NCBI GenBank assembly: GCA_017474925.1 | Contig: JAFVGN010000026.1 | Coordinates: forward strand, 1 to 42,006 | Source of the DNA: Prevotella sp. | GTDB lineage: Bacteria; Bacteroidota; Bacteroidia; Bacteroidales; Bacteroidaceae | Length of the DNA: 42,006 bases | Direction of reading: 5' to 3' | In this document: positions 1 to 6,940 of the stretch, piece by piece | Layout: each line of letters begins with the position of its first letter | How positions within the stretch are numbered: the stretch's first letter is position 1 | The notes under the pieces: model-generated | Seen by the model: the letters and a program-made list of their open reading frames with translations, nothing else | What the model was told of the DNA's origin: nothing | Database searches by the model: none | Position numbers and translations under genes: made by a program

Positions 1-1
1 A

Positions 2-250
2 GACATCATCGAGTCGACATTCGGATGTTTCAAAGCAAGGATGTCGCCCAACAAGAACAACGGATACACACCACTTGTGCTATTGATTCCGCTGTCACTC
101 AAAGTCAGCACAATTGATGACTGTAGAAATTTTAACGTCAGTCATTTGCTTGCCAGAACTACCATTACCGACATCAAGAAATGGAGAGGGGACAACTTAT
201 TGCCAAACCCCTCCATTAAAAGAATGAATGTGGTTAAAAATATAGCATAA
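2..250 (+). CDS. Transposase, C-terminal fragment (cut by window edge)
   Basis: The reading frame is open from the first bases of the window through an internal ATG at 41 and ends at a TAA at 248-250. The translation begins D-I-I-E-S-T-F-G and continues with S-P-N-K-N-N-G-Y-T and a hydrophobic P-L-V-L-L-I-P-L stretch. This resembles the C-terminal end of DDE-type transposases common in Bacteroidales, where an ESxFG-like segment carries the last acidic catalytic residue. The gene runs off the left edge, so completeness and IS family cannot be judged. A small stem (TAGCATA/TATGCTA, 243-262) follows the stop. The family call is from memory of similar proteins, not from a search. Confidence 0.55.
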   Translation, partial: DIIESTFGCFKARMSPNKNNGYTPLVLLIPLSLKVSTIDDCRNFNVSHLLARTTITDIKKWRGDNLLPNPSIKRMNVVKNIA

Positions 251-280
251 AATGGTATGCTAACTTAACAACCTAGGACA

Positions 281-292
281 GTCCCCGTGTGC
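281..292 (+). repeat. REP-like half-site
   Basis: GTCCCCGTGTGC is identical to one arm of the REP-like palindromes found around the RAYT gene further right (the reverse complement of GCACACGGGGAC). It lies inside a short CCTAG...CTAGG inverted repeat. It sits beyond the 3' side of the higA remnant, so that remnant is bracketed by REP-derived sequence. Confidence 0.5.
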
Positions 293-309
293 TAGGAAAT
301 GAATAAAGA

Positions 310-343
310 AAGACCTCGCTGGGAAAAAACTCAGCGAGGTCTT
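310..343 (-). terminator. Bidirectional intrinsic terminator after higA remnant
   Basis: A 12-bp perfect stem, AAGACCTCGCTG paired with CAGCGAGGTCTT, encloses a 10-base A-rich loop and is followed by T-rich sequence on both strands. It lies 22 bases beyond the stop of the minus-strand higA remnant and after the plus-strand transposase fragment, so it can end transcription from both sides. Confidence 0.8.
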
Positions 344-365
344 TGTTTTGAAGTTTATTCATTGT

Positions 366-668
366 TTAAACTCCGAGCACGATAGCTGGGTCTATATTCA
401 GCTTGCGGCTGATTTCCCTGCCAGTTTTTAGCGACGGCTCACCCTTACCAGTGATGATCTCACTCATACGGGCTGTGCTGAGCCCAAGCATTTCTGCCAG
501 TTTACTCTGAGTCAGTCCCATTTCGAACATTCTGAGCTTGATAGTCTCCACCAGAGTTGGGGCTGCTATGGGGTAATGCTCTTCCTCATAATCAGCAACC
601 AAATCAGAAATCAGGTCAAGTTCCAGCAGGTTCTTGTCATCTGCGGGAGTATCATTATTGACTGACAC
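366..668 (-). pseudogene. higA: HigA-type antitoxin, 5'-truncated by REP/RAYT element
   Basis: About 100 residues with an XRE-type helix-turn-helix in the C-terminal half (L-T-Q-S-K-L-A-E-M-L-G-L-S, then I-T-G-K-G-E-P-S-L). It ends I-D-P-A-I-V-L-G-V, a tail typical of Bacteroidales HigA antitoxins. Full-length relatives have roughly 20 more N-terminal residues before the D-T-P-A-D-D segment. Here the only start is a GTG at 668, which lies inside the REP palindrome. The open frame upstream (to a stop at 711-713) reads through REP sequence and has no ATG. I infer that the REP/RAYT element removed or displaced the real 5' end, promoter and any higB partner. The domain itself looks intact, so a shortened product from the GTG cannot be excluded. 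Confidence 0.65.
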
Positions 669-689
669 ACGGGGACAGACCCCCTGTGC
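666..689 (+). repeat. REP-like palindrome, left copy
   Basis: CACACGGGGACAGACCCCCTGTG is an imperfect palindrome with GGGG/CCCC arms around ACAGA. It is the mirror-oriented partner of the copy at 759-783, forming an inverted REP pair like BIME elements. It abuts the truncated start of higA. Confidence 0.75.
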
Positions 690-744
690 GATAGCATAAC
701 CAAAGGCCTCTCAGGGATTATTCCTTGCGGGGCTTTCTTTGTGA

Positions 745-783
745 CACACGGGGACATCGCACAGGGGGTCTGTCCCTGTGTGC
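745..783 (-). repeat. REP-like palindromes, upstream of RAYT
   Basis: A half copy (CACACGGGGACA, 745-756) is followed by a full inverted copy (GCACAGGGGGTCTGTCCC and on to 783). The full copy is the reverse complement of the left copy except for one or two bases. Between the left copy and this one (700-740) lies an imperfect hairpin with AAAGGCC and GGGGCTTT ends that resembles a terminator. Confidence 0.75.
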
Positions 784-801
784 GATTTTTTTGCTGAATA
801 A

Positions 802-833
802 TTTGGTGGTTTGCGATATCCTTTTTATCTTTG
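802..833 (+). promoter_or_regulatory. Bacteroidetes promoter for the RAYT gene
   Basis: TTTG at 802-805, a 20-base spacer, then TATCTTTG at 826-833 match the -33/-7 consensus of Bacteroidetes housekeeping promoters. The ATG follows 20 bases later, which rules out the longer open frame starting at 725. Confidence 0.75.
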
Positions 834-853
834 TGGAAAATTTGAGAAAGAAT

Positions 854-1642
854 ATGGCACGACGTCCAAGAGAATCCAGCGGAACAGGTATCTATCATGT
901 GATGCTTCGAGGTATAAACAGGCAGAACATTTTCGATGATGAAGAAGATTACACTCATTTAATCTCTGTGCTGTATCAACAAGTATGTCCAACTGACGAG
1001 ATAACGGGTAAGCCACTGCCTTCTCGCTGTATTTTCTATGCTTATTGTTTGATGCCCAACCATGTTCATCTGCTTATCAGAGAATCTTCTGAAAGCCTAG
1101 CTTCAGTTATCAAGAGGATTGCTGTCAGCTATGCGCAATACTATAATAAGAAATATATACGCTTTGGACATCTATTTCAAGACCGTTTCAAAAGTGAGCC
1201 AGTTAACGATAACGCCTATTTCTTTACCCTTCTGCAATACATCCATCAGAATCCTGTTGCTGCTGGCATTTCAGGCGATGTTGCTGGTTATCGGTGGAGC
1301 AGTTGGGGTGAATACGAAAGAGCTGGTGCTGGGATTCAGGAGATATGTTGTACAAAGCATGTTCTGGCAAGAATGCCTTTGGATGAGTTGCGCGAGTTTG
1401 TTAATACTCTTCTTCCTGCTACACAATCAATATTGGATTTCGATAGTGGTAGTAGTATCAAGACAGACGAAGAAGTGAAGGACTTTCTCTCCACACGATT
1501 CTGTATCAAAGCTATGGACATACAAGTGTTAAGTAGGGATAAACAGGGCGAGATATTGAGGGAGTTAAAAGATTATGGTGCTACTTTGCGACAATTGGTC
1601 CGACTTACTGGTCTCTCGTTTTCTGTTGTCAGAAGAGCCTAA
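854..1642 (+). CDS. REP-associated tyrosine transposase (RAYT, IS200-like Y1)
   Basis: A 262-residue single-domain HUH nuclease of the Y1_Tnp superfamily. The metal-binding H-V-H is at residues 70-72 in the context M-P-N-H-V-H-L-L-I. The catalytic tyrosine helix follows (Y93-A-Q-Y-Y-N), then F-G-H-L-F-Q-D-R-F, the usual conserved block. The N-terminus M-A-R-R-P-R and H-V-M-L-R-G-I are typical of RAYTs. The ATG at 854 is chosen because the promoter ends at 833. REP-like palindromes lie directly upstream (745-783) and downstream (1662-1686), as expected for an enzyme that recognises and mobilises its own REP sequences. The residues after about 180 form a C-terminal helical extension also seen in many RAYTs. 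The gene looks intact and probably active. Confidence 0.93.
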   Translation: MARRPRESSGTGIYHVMLRGINRQNIFDDEEDYTHLISVLYQQVCPTDEITGKPLPSRCIFYAYCLMPNHVHLLIRESSESLASVIKRIAVSYAQYYNKKYIRFGHLFQDRFKSEPVNDNAYFFTLLQYIHQNPVAAGISGDVAGYRWSSWGEYERAGAGIQEICCTKHVLARMPLDELREFVNTLLPATQSILDFDSGSSIKTDEEVKDFLSTRFCIKAMDIQVLSRDKQGEILRELKDYGATLRQLVRLTGLSFSVVRRA

Positions 1643-1661
1643 CGTCGCACCCGTACCCATC

Positions 1662-1686
1662 GCACACGGGGACAGACCCCATGTGC
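1662..1686 (+). repeat. REP-like palindrome, downstream of RAYT
   Basis: GCACACGGGGACAGACCCC followed by ATGTGC, in the same orientation as the 666-689 copy. It starts 20 bases after the RAYT stop and defines the right side of the REP/RAYT unit. Confidence 0.75.
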
Positions 1687-1748
1687 TCCTCGGCATAAAA
1701 GACAAGGGGCTGGCGTAAGAAATATTGCGGATGACTAAAATGTGTTTT

Positions 1749-2333
1749 ATGAAGAAGATATTGTTCCTTCACGGATTCTATGCCAGCGGCCAGTGTGTGC
1801 CGGCAGTGGCTTTGAGCGAAGCTTTCGAGGGTCGTGCTGAAGTGATAACGCCTGATTTGCCGATGCATCCCAAGGAGGCTGTCAGATTCATCAGCGAGTT
1901 GATAGCGGTTAATCGGCCTGACCTCCTGATTGGCAACAGCTGTGGGGCGTTCTATGCTCAGATGGTTGCTCCTGTTGCGGGTGTTCCGGCCTTACTGGGC
2001 AATCCGTACTTCAGAATGACGGAGTTCCTGAAGCAGCGCATCGGAGAGCATCAGTACAAGTCGCTACGAAAGGACGGCAAGCAGAACTTCGTCATTGATG
2101 AAGCCCTGATTGAGGAGTTTGCTGAAATGGAGGCTATCCAGTTTGACAATTACAACCCTGAATTACAAGACCGCATCTGGGGCTTGTTTGGCGAGCAGGA
2201 CACGCTGGCACACTTTGAGCCGCTCTTCCTGGAGCACTACAACCACTCGTTCCATTTCCCTGGTGGTCACACTCCGACGGCGGATGAAGTCCGTACTTGG
2301 TATGTACCATTGGCTGACAAAATGTTGGGGTAA
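1749..2333 (+). CDS. YqiA-like alpha/beta hydrolase (esterase)
   Basis: A 194-residue compact alpha/beta hydrolase. The N-terminal strand reads I-L-F-L-H-G-F, with the oxyanion-hole HG. The nucleophile elbow is G-N-S-C-G, an acid is available in F-G-E-Q-D-T, and the catalytic histidine lies in F-P-G-G-H-T-P near the C-terminus. Length and motif spacing fit the YqiA/UPF0227 family of small intracellular esterases; no signal peptide is seen. In-frame starts exist at 1725 (TTG), 1731, 1740 and 1749. I chose 1749 (M-K-K-I-L-F-L-H-G-F) because family members begin just before the first strand. The gene stands alone between the REP element and the GH2 gene. The physiological substrate is unknown. 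Confidence 0.8.
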   Translation: MKKILFLHGFYASGQCVPAVALSEAFEGRAEVITPDLPMHPKEAVRFISELIAVNRPDLLIGNSCGAFYAQMVAPVAGVPALLGNPYFRMTEFLKQRIGEHQYKSLRKDGKQNFVIDEALIEEFAEMEAIQFDNYNPELQDRIWGLFGEQDTLAHFEPLFLEHYNHSFHFPGGHTPTADEVRTWYVPLADKMLG

Positions 2334-2465
2334 AATCATTTTAAGCGTAAAACAAAAATGCCCAATCAGTCCCCGCTGGCATTCTGGCAAGTGGAAGGGA
2401 AAGGGATTCGTTTAAAAATAACTTAAATATCAGCATAAATATAGCGATATTTATGGGATTTTGTG

Positions 2466-2473
2466 TACATTTG
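2466..2473 (+). promoter_or_regulatory. -7 box upstream of GH2 gene
   Basis: TACATTTG matches TAnnTTTG and lies 25 bases before the ATG at 2499. No clear TTTG is present at the expected -33 spacing, so an activator may be needed. It also argues against starting at the upstream codon at 2463. Confidence 0.5.
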
Positions 2474-2498
2474 CCATCAGTTTATATATATTAAAGGG

Positions 2499-4847
2499 AT
2501 GAAGAAGATCATGATTCCATTGATGCTTGTCTTCGCGGCGGTGACGGCATCGGCACAGACGACAAGGCAGCTGTTTGATTTTGGCTGGCAGTTTACTCAC
2601 AACGGAACGACGGTGAACGTGGACTTGCCGCACGATTGGGACATCTTCGAAGGTCCCAACTCTGGCAAAGGAGCTACGGGTACTGGAGGCGGCTGGTTCG
2701 AGGCAGGCAAAGGCGAGTATCAGAAAAAGTTTAGAGTGGAGAGCATAGTGTTGAGAGATAAACTGGTGAAGCTCCACTTCGAGGGTGTCTATCAGAAGGC
2801 TGAAGTCTATGTGAACGGACAGAAGGCAGGGCAGCATCACTATGGCTATACGCCGTTTACTGTTGATGTGACGAAGTTTCTCTATCAAGACAAACGCGAG
2901 AACGAGGTTGTCGTGAAGGTCGATAACTCCGAACAGCCTAATTGTCGCTGGTACAGCGGTTCAGGCATCTACCGCCACGTGTGGTTAGAGACCATGCCTG
3001 CACTACACATTGCAGAGAATGGCGTCTTTGTCACCACGCCCGAGGTGTCGGCAAATAAGGCTAAAGTGCAGGTTGAAGTGACCGTTCAGAACGAGAGCAA
3101 CAATGACCAACAGAGCATCGTTGAGGTGGATGGTCAACAGCAGGAAGTGAAGCTGAATGCTGGTGAGAGCAAGACCGTTACCTTTACCTACACCATCGAC
3201 AATCCCAAACTGTGGTCGCCCGAAACGCCCAACCTGTATGAGGTACACGCGAAATTATCCTCTCAACTCTCAACTTTCAACGCTCAGCTTTCAACTAAAT
3301 TCGGCATCCGCTCGTTCTCGTTCGATGCCGAGCAGGGCTTCGTGCTCAACGGTCAGAAGGTGCTCATCAATGGTGCCTGTGTACACCACGACGACGGCGT
3401 TTTAGGTGCACGCGCTTTCGATGATGCAGAAATCCGTAAGGTGCGCCAGATGAAGGAGGCAGGCTTCAATCTCATCCGCACCAGTCACAATCCCACGACC
3501 CGTGCCTTCCTCGATGCCTGCGACTCGTTGGGCATGCTCGTCATCGATGAGGCCTTCGATGGTTGGCGCACTCAGAAGAATCCATACGACTATTCGACCG
3601 TCATCGACTCCTGCTTCCGCCAGGACATTCATGCAATGGTGCTGCGCGACCGTAATCACCCTTGCGTCATATCGTGGAGCATTGGCAACGAGGTCATTGA
3701 GCGCAAGGATATCCGCGTGGTCTATACTGCTCGACAGATGAAGCAGGCAATCCACGAATATGATACGACACGCCCCGTCACAGAAGCACTCTGCGCGTGG
3801 GACAGCGACTGGGAAATCTATGACCCACATGCCGAGGTGCTCGACGTGGTGGGCTACAACTACATGATTTTCAAGCATGCCAGCGACCATAAGCGCGATC
3901 CCAAGCGCATCATCTGGCAGACGGAGAGCTATCCGCGCGATGCCTTCAGGAACTGGGCTGTAACCTACGACTTCCCATACGTCGTGGGCGACATTGTATG
4001 GACGGGTCTCGACTATCTGGGCGAGAGTGGCATCGGGCGCAACTATTATAAGGGTGAGCGCGAGGGTGAGTCGTGGATTGAAGGAGGACAGCCCGAATGG
4101 CACGGCGCTCCTTGTGGTGATGTGGACATCACTGGCTGGCGCAAGCCTATCAGCCACTATCGAGAGATGTTGTGGAACAAGGACGTGCCTCTCTATATGG
4201 CAGTGAAGGAACCCAATGGCTACGTTGGCGAAATAAAGACCACGATGTGGAGCGTCTGGCCTACATGGGAGTCGTGGACATGGCCAGGCTGGGAGGGTAA
4301 ACCCATTGAAGTTGAGGTCTATACCCGTCAGCCAGAGGTGAAGCTGTATCTGAATGACCAACTCGTCGGCACAAAGCAGGTGAGTCGTGAGACCGAGTTC
4401 AAGGCCGTCTTTACTGTGCCCTACGAACCTGGCGTGTTGAAGGCGATAGCTACCAGTCAGTCTGCTCAATCCACTCAGACTACCACAATTCTAAAGACTG
4501 CAGGCGAACCTGCCCGCTTGCGCCTCACGCCCGACCGTACCGTGATGGCTGCCGACGGTCAGTCGCTTACCTTCATCACCGTCGAGGTTGTTGACAAGGA
4601 CGGCACGCCCGTTCCAGAGGCAGCTATTCCCTGCGAGGCCACAGTCAAGGGGGCTGGTTCGCTGTTAGCCTTCGCCTCTGCCGACCTGAAGGATACGGAG
4701 CCATACACCTCGCCTCGTGTAACAACTTGGAAAGGTCGCGCCCTCCTCGTTATCCGCAGCACAAAGAAGAGAGGTTCCATCAATGTAACCATCAAGAGCT
4801 CGTTGTCTACTCCTAGCCTGAAACTGAAGAGCAAATTATTACCTTGA
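2499..4847 (+). CDS. Secreted glycoside hydrolase family 2 (beta-galactosidase-like)
   Basis: 782 residues. A signal peptide (M-K-K-I-M-I-P-L..A-S-A-Q) targets it to the periplasm or outer surface. It has the GH2 order: a sugar-binding jelly roll (about 25-190, with P-H-D-W and G-S-G-I-Y-R), an Ig-like domain (about 195-270), then the TIM barrel. The acid/base is E398 in S-I-G-N-E-V and the nucleophile is E476 in W-Q-T-E-S. After about residue 590 come a DUF4982-like Ig domain and an invasin-like Ig domain (A-A-D-G-Q-S-L-T-F). This is the architecture of many Bacteroides beta-galactosidases; beta-glucuronidase or other GH2 specificities remain possible. A direct repeat of TCAACTTTCAAC type (3261-3296) is inserted in frame just before the barrel and encodes Q-L-S-T-F-N-A-Q-L-S-T. 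The tandem GH43 gene follows after 33 bases, probably in the same transcript. Confidence 0.9.
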   Translation: MKKIMIPLMLVFAAVTASAQTTRQLFDFGWQFTHNGTTVNVDLPHDWDIFEGPNSGKGATGTGGGWFEAGKGEYQKKFRVESIVLRDKLVKLHFEGVYQKAEVYVNGQKAGQHHYGYTPFTVDVTKFLYQDKRENEVVVKVDNSEQPNCRWYSGSGIYRHVWLETMPALHIAENGVFVTTPEVSANKAKVQVEVTVQNESNNDQQSIVEVDGQQQEVKLNAGESKTVTFTYTIDNPKLWSPETPNLYEVHAKLSSQLSTFNAQLSTKFGIRSFSFDAEQGFVLNGQKVLINGACVHHDDGVLGARAFDDAEIRKVRQMKEAGFNLIRTSHNPTTRAFLDACDSLGMLVIDEAFDGWRTQKNPYDYSTVIDSCFRQDIHAMVLRDRNHPCVISWSIGNEVIERKDIRVVYTARQMKQAIHEYDTTRPVTEALCAWDSDWEIYDPHAEVLDVVGYNYMIFKHASDHKRDPKRIIWQTESYPRDAFRNWAVTYDFPYVVGDIVWTGLDYLGESGIGRNYYKGEREGESWIEGGQPEWHGAPCGDVDITGWRKPISHYREMLWNKDVPLYMAVKEPNGYVGEIKTTMWSVWPTWESWTWPGWEGKPIEVEVYTRQPEVKLYLNDQLVGTKQVSRETEFKAVFTVPYEPGVLKAIATSQSAQSTQTTTILKTAGEPARLRLTPDRTVMAADGQSLTFITVEVVDKDGTPVPEAAIPCEATVKGAGSLLAFASADLKDTEPYTSPRVTTWKGRALLVIRSTKKRGSINVTIKSSLSTPSLKLKSKLLP
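3261..3296 (+). repeat. In-frame TCAACT-rich repeat inside the GH2 gene
   Basis: Near-tandem copies of a TCTCAACT / CTTTCAAC unit occur four times in 36 bases, in a region of otherwise non-repetitive coding sequence. The frame is preserved and the encoded Q/L/S/T-rich linker lies between the Ig-like domain and the conserved K-F-G-I-R-S-F. Confidence 0.7.
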
Positions 4848-4880
4848 TTTAATTGTATCAATGATGATAGAGAAGTGGAT

Positions 4881-6923
4881 ATGAAACGACATCTGATTTT
4901 GGCCGTGTTTATCGGCTTGGCGACTTTTAGCACATCGGCACAACAACAGAAGGGAAACCTGCAGAAGGGTGATTATGGCTATCTGTACTGTCATATGAAC
5001 GACCGTTCGCGAGCCTGGACTGCATACGCCTTGAGCCGCGACGGCTTGCACTATCACGACTTGCTGAACGGCGATTCCATATTTAGCGACAACGAGGTGG
5101 CACAAATAGAGGGAGCCACCCGCGATGCCTATATCTGTCGCAAGCATGACGGGACGGGATACTTGATGGTAACGACGGACATGAACGTTGGCCGATTCAA
5201 GGATTTGAAGAAAAAGGCAGAATGGGACAACTACGGAATTGAACTATTGCGCTCGGATGACTTGATACATTGGGAGAGCAAGACTTTCGACTTTAGGAAA
5301 GGCACGGCCATCTTCTCTGACCCGGAGGCTGAGAGTCCCTACAAAGACTGGACGAAGGTGAATCGCGTCTGGGCCCCACAGGTGCAATGGGATGCGGACT
5401 ATCGGTGGCCTGACGGGCATCGCGGTGGCTATTTTGTCTACTATTCGATGTGGAACCGAGATGAGGAGAAGTATGACCGCATGTACTACTCGTATGCCGA
5501 CGAGTCGTTCACGCAGTTGACACAGCCCAGGCTCCTGTTCGATTGGGGCTATGCTACCATCGATGCCGACATCAACTGGGTGGAAGCCGACCAGCAATGG
5601 CACATGATGATCAAGAAGGAAGGTGGCAAACCAGGTCTCTTCACGGCAACTGCCAAGGAGCTGACGGGACCATGGGGTGAACCTGTGGAAGATGACTACG
5701 TGAGCTTTGAGGGGAATAAGAAGTGTGAGGGCGTGTCGGCTTTCCAGCTGGCAGGTCATGACGACTGGATGATAGGATATATTGAATATTCGTCGCGACC
5801 ACGCAACTATCGCCTTTGCATGGCAGACAAGTATATGCGAAACTTCCAGAAGCCTCGCAACATTGAGGGCGTGAATCGTCCGCAGCATGGCTCGTTCCTG
5901 CGTATCACGAAAGAAGAGTACGACCGCCTGCAGGCATGGAGCGACGGATACGAGTTGGCTACAATGAAGCGCAATGTGAAGAACCCCGTCATTCCCGGTC
6001 TGTATGCCGACCCAGAGATCATGTACTGTGAGCGCGACGGGAAGTACTATCTCTATCCCACGACTGACGGAGAGGAGAACTGGGACAATCACGATTTCCG
6101 CTGCTTCTCGAGCAATGACTTGAAGGAATGGACGTATGAGGGTGTGATATTGGATTTGCAGACTGACTGCGGGTGGGCACACCGCAAGGCATGGGCTCCC
6201 TGTATCATTGAGCGCAAGACGGGTAAAGGCAAGAAGGCCAAGTTCCAGTACTTCTACTATTTTGTTGCTGAGGGACAGATAGGCGTGGCAGTAAGCGACT
6301 TGCCTACGGGTCCTTTCAAGGACGCCTTAGGCAAACCGCTGGTCACTAAGGACATGCCTGTCATGAAAGATGGCGGGGCAACGATAGACCCTGACGTGTT
6401 CTACGATCCGCAGACGGGTAAGTACTATTTGTATTGGGGCAACGGCACTATTGTCTGTGCAGAGCTGAACGACAACATGACCAGTTTCAAGGGGGAGCCG
6501 ACGGTGATACTGCCACGCAAGGACAAGGCACGCTACAACTATAATGAAGGAACATACGTGTTCTATCGTAACGGGCTTTACTACTTCACCTGGTCAGAAA
6601 ACGACACACGCTCCAAGAACTATCGGATACGCTATGCCATCAGCGACTCACCGACGGCACTGGTTCGTAACGGACAGCCCGTGTCGGCTGCAGAGAAAAC
6701 CATTGTGCTGCAGCGCGATGACAAGCAGCAGATATTCGGTACGGGACATCATGCTATTCTGCAGAAACCGGATAGCGACGAGTGGTACATTGTGTATCAC
6801 CGTTTCCAGCGTCCGCATGGGGCCAAGCTCGACTGGAGTGCTGGTTACAACCGCGAGGTGTGCATTGACCCGCTGACTTTTGAAGCTGATGGAACCATCA
6901 GGCCTGTCACGCCAGGACTATAA
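4881..6923 (+). CDS. Secreted tandem GH43 glycosidase
   Basis: 680 residues with a signal peptide (M-K-R-H-L-I-L..T-S-A-Q). Two five-bladed-propeller GH43-like modules lie in tandem. The first is about 30-340 (R-D-G-L-H-Y-H, W-A-P-Q-V-Q-W, T-I-D-A-D-I-N). The second is about 360-675, beginning with the classical Y-A-D-P-E base motif and followed by A-W-A-P and T-I-D-P-D-V-F. GH43 enzymes are inverting arabinofuranosidases, xylosidases or galactosidases. Double GH43 proteins occur in Bacteroides arabinogalactan and arabinan loci, but substrate cannot be assigned here. ATG 4881 is preferred to GTG 4875. Location 33 bases after the GH2 gene suggests the two enzymes act together on a galactose- and arabinose-containing side chain. 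No SusC/SusD pair is in the window. Confidence 0.85.
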   Translation: MKRHLILAVFIGLATFSTSAQQQKGNLQKGDYGYLYCHMNDRSRAWTAYALSRDGLHYHDLLNGDSIFSDNEVAQIEGATRDAYICRKHDGTGYLMVTTDMNVGRFKDLKKKAEWDNYGIELLRSDDLIHWESKTFDFRKGTAIFSDPEAESPYKDWTKVNRVWAPQVQWDADYRWPDGHRGGYFVYYSMWNRDEEKYDRMYYSYADESFTQLTQPRLLFDWGYATIDADINWVEADQQWHMMIKKEGGKPGLFTATAKELTGPWGEPVEDDYVSFEGNKKCEGVSAFQLAGHDDWMIGYIEYSSRPRNYRLCMADKYMRNFQKPRNIEGVNRPQHGSFLRITKEEYDRLQAWSDGYELATMKRNVKNPVIPGLYADPEIMYCERDGKYYLYPTTDGEENWDNHDFRCFSSNDLKEWTYEGVILDLQTDCGWAHRKAWAPCIIERKTGKGKKAKFQYFYYFVAEGQIGVAVSDLPTGPFKDALGKPLVTKDMPVMKDGGATIDPDVFYDPQTGKYYLYWGNGTIVCAELNDNMTSFKGEPTVILPRKDKARYNYNEGTYVFYRNGLYYFTWSENDTRSKNYRIRYAISDSPTALVRNGQPVSAAEKTIVLQRDDKQQIFGTGHHAILQKPDSDEWYIVYHRFQRPHGAKLDWSAGYNREVCIDPLTFEADGTIRPVTPGL

Positions 6924-6940
6924 GGTGTCTTTTACCTTAT
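6921..6940. terminator. Shared hairpin between convergent genes
   Basis: ATAAGGT and ACCTTAT form a 7-bp stem with loop GTCTTTT. It overlaps the stop of the GH43 gene and the end of the convergent glycosyltransferase gene. It is short, and only AT-rich sequence follows it, so its strength as a terminator is uncertain. Confidence 0.45.

Noticed and set aside
725-853. Extended N-terminus of the RAYT frame from 725
   Set aside because: It reads through the REP palindromes and the promoter; the RAYT family N-terminus starts at 854.
611-958. Minus-strand 115-residue open frame
   Set aside because: It crosses REP sequence and the RAYT start antisense and has no recognisable domain.
3402-4469. Long minus-strand open frame (355 residues) inside the GH2 gene
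   Set aside because: It is antisense to a clearly coding GH2 barrel; composition follows the opposite strand's codons and no domain is seen.
5244-6182. Minus-strand 312-residue open frame inside the GH43 gene
   Set aside because: Antisense shadow of a conserved glycosidase.
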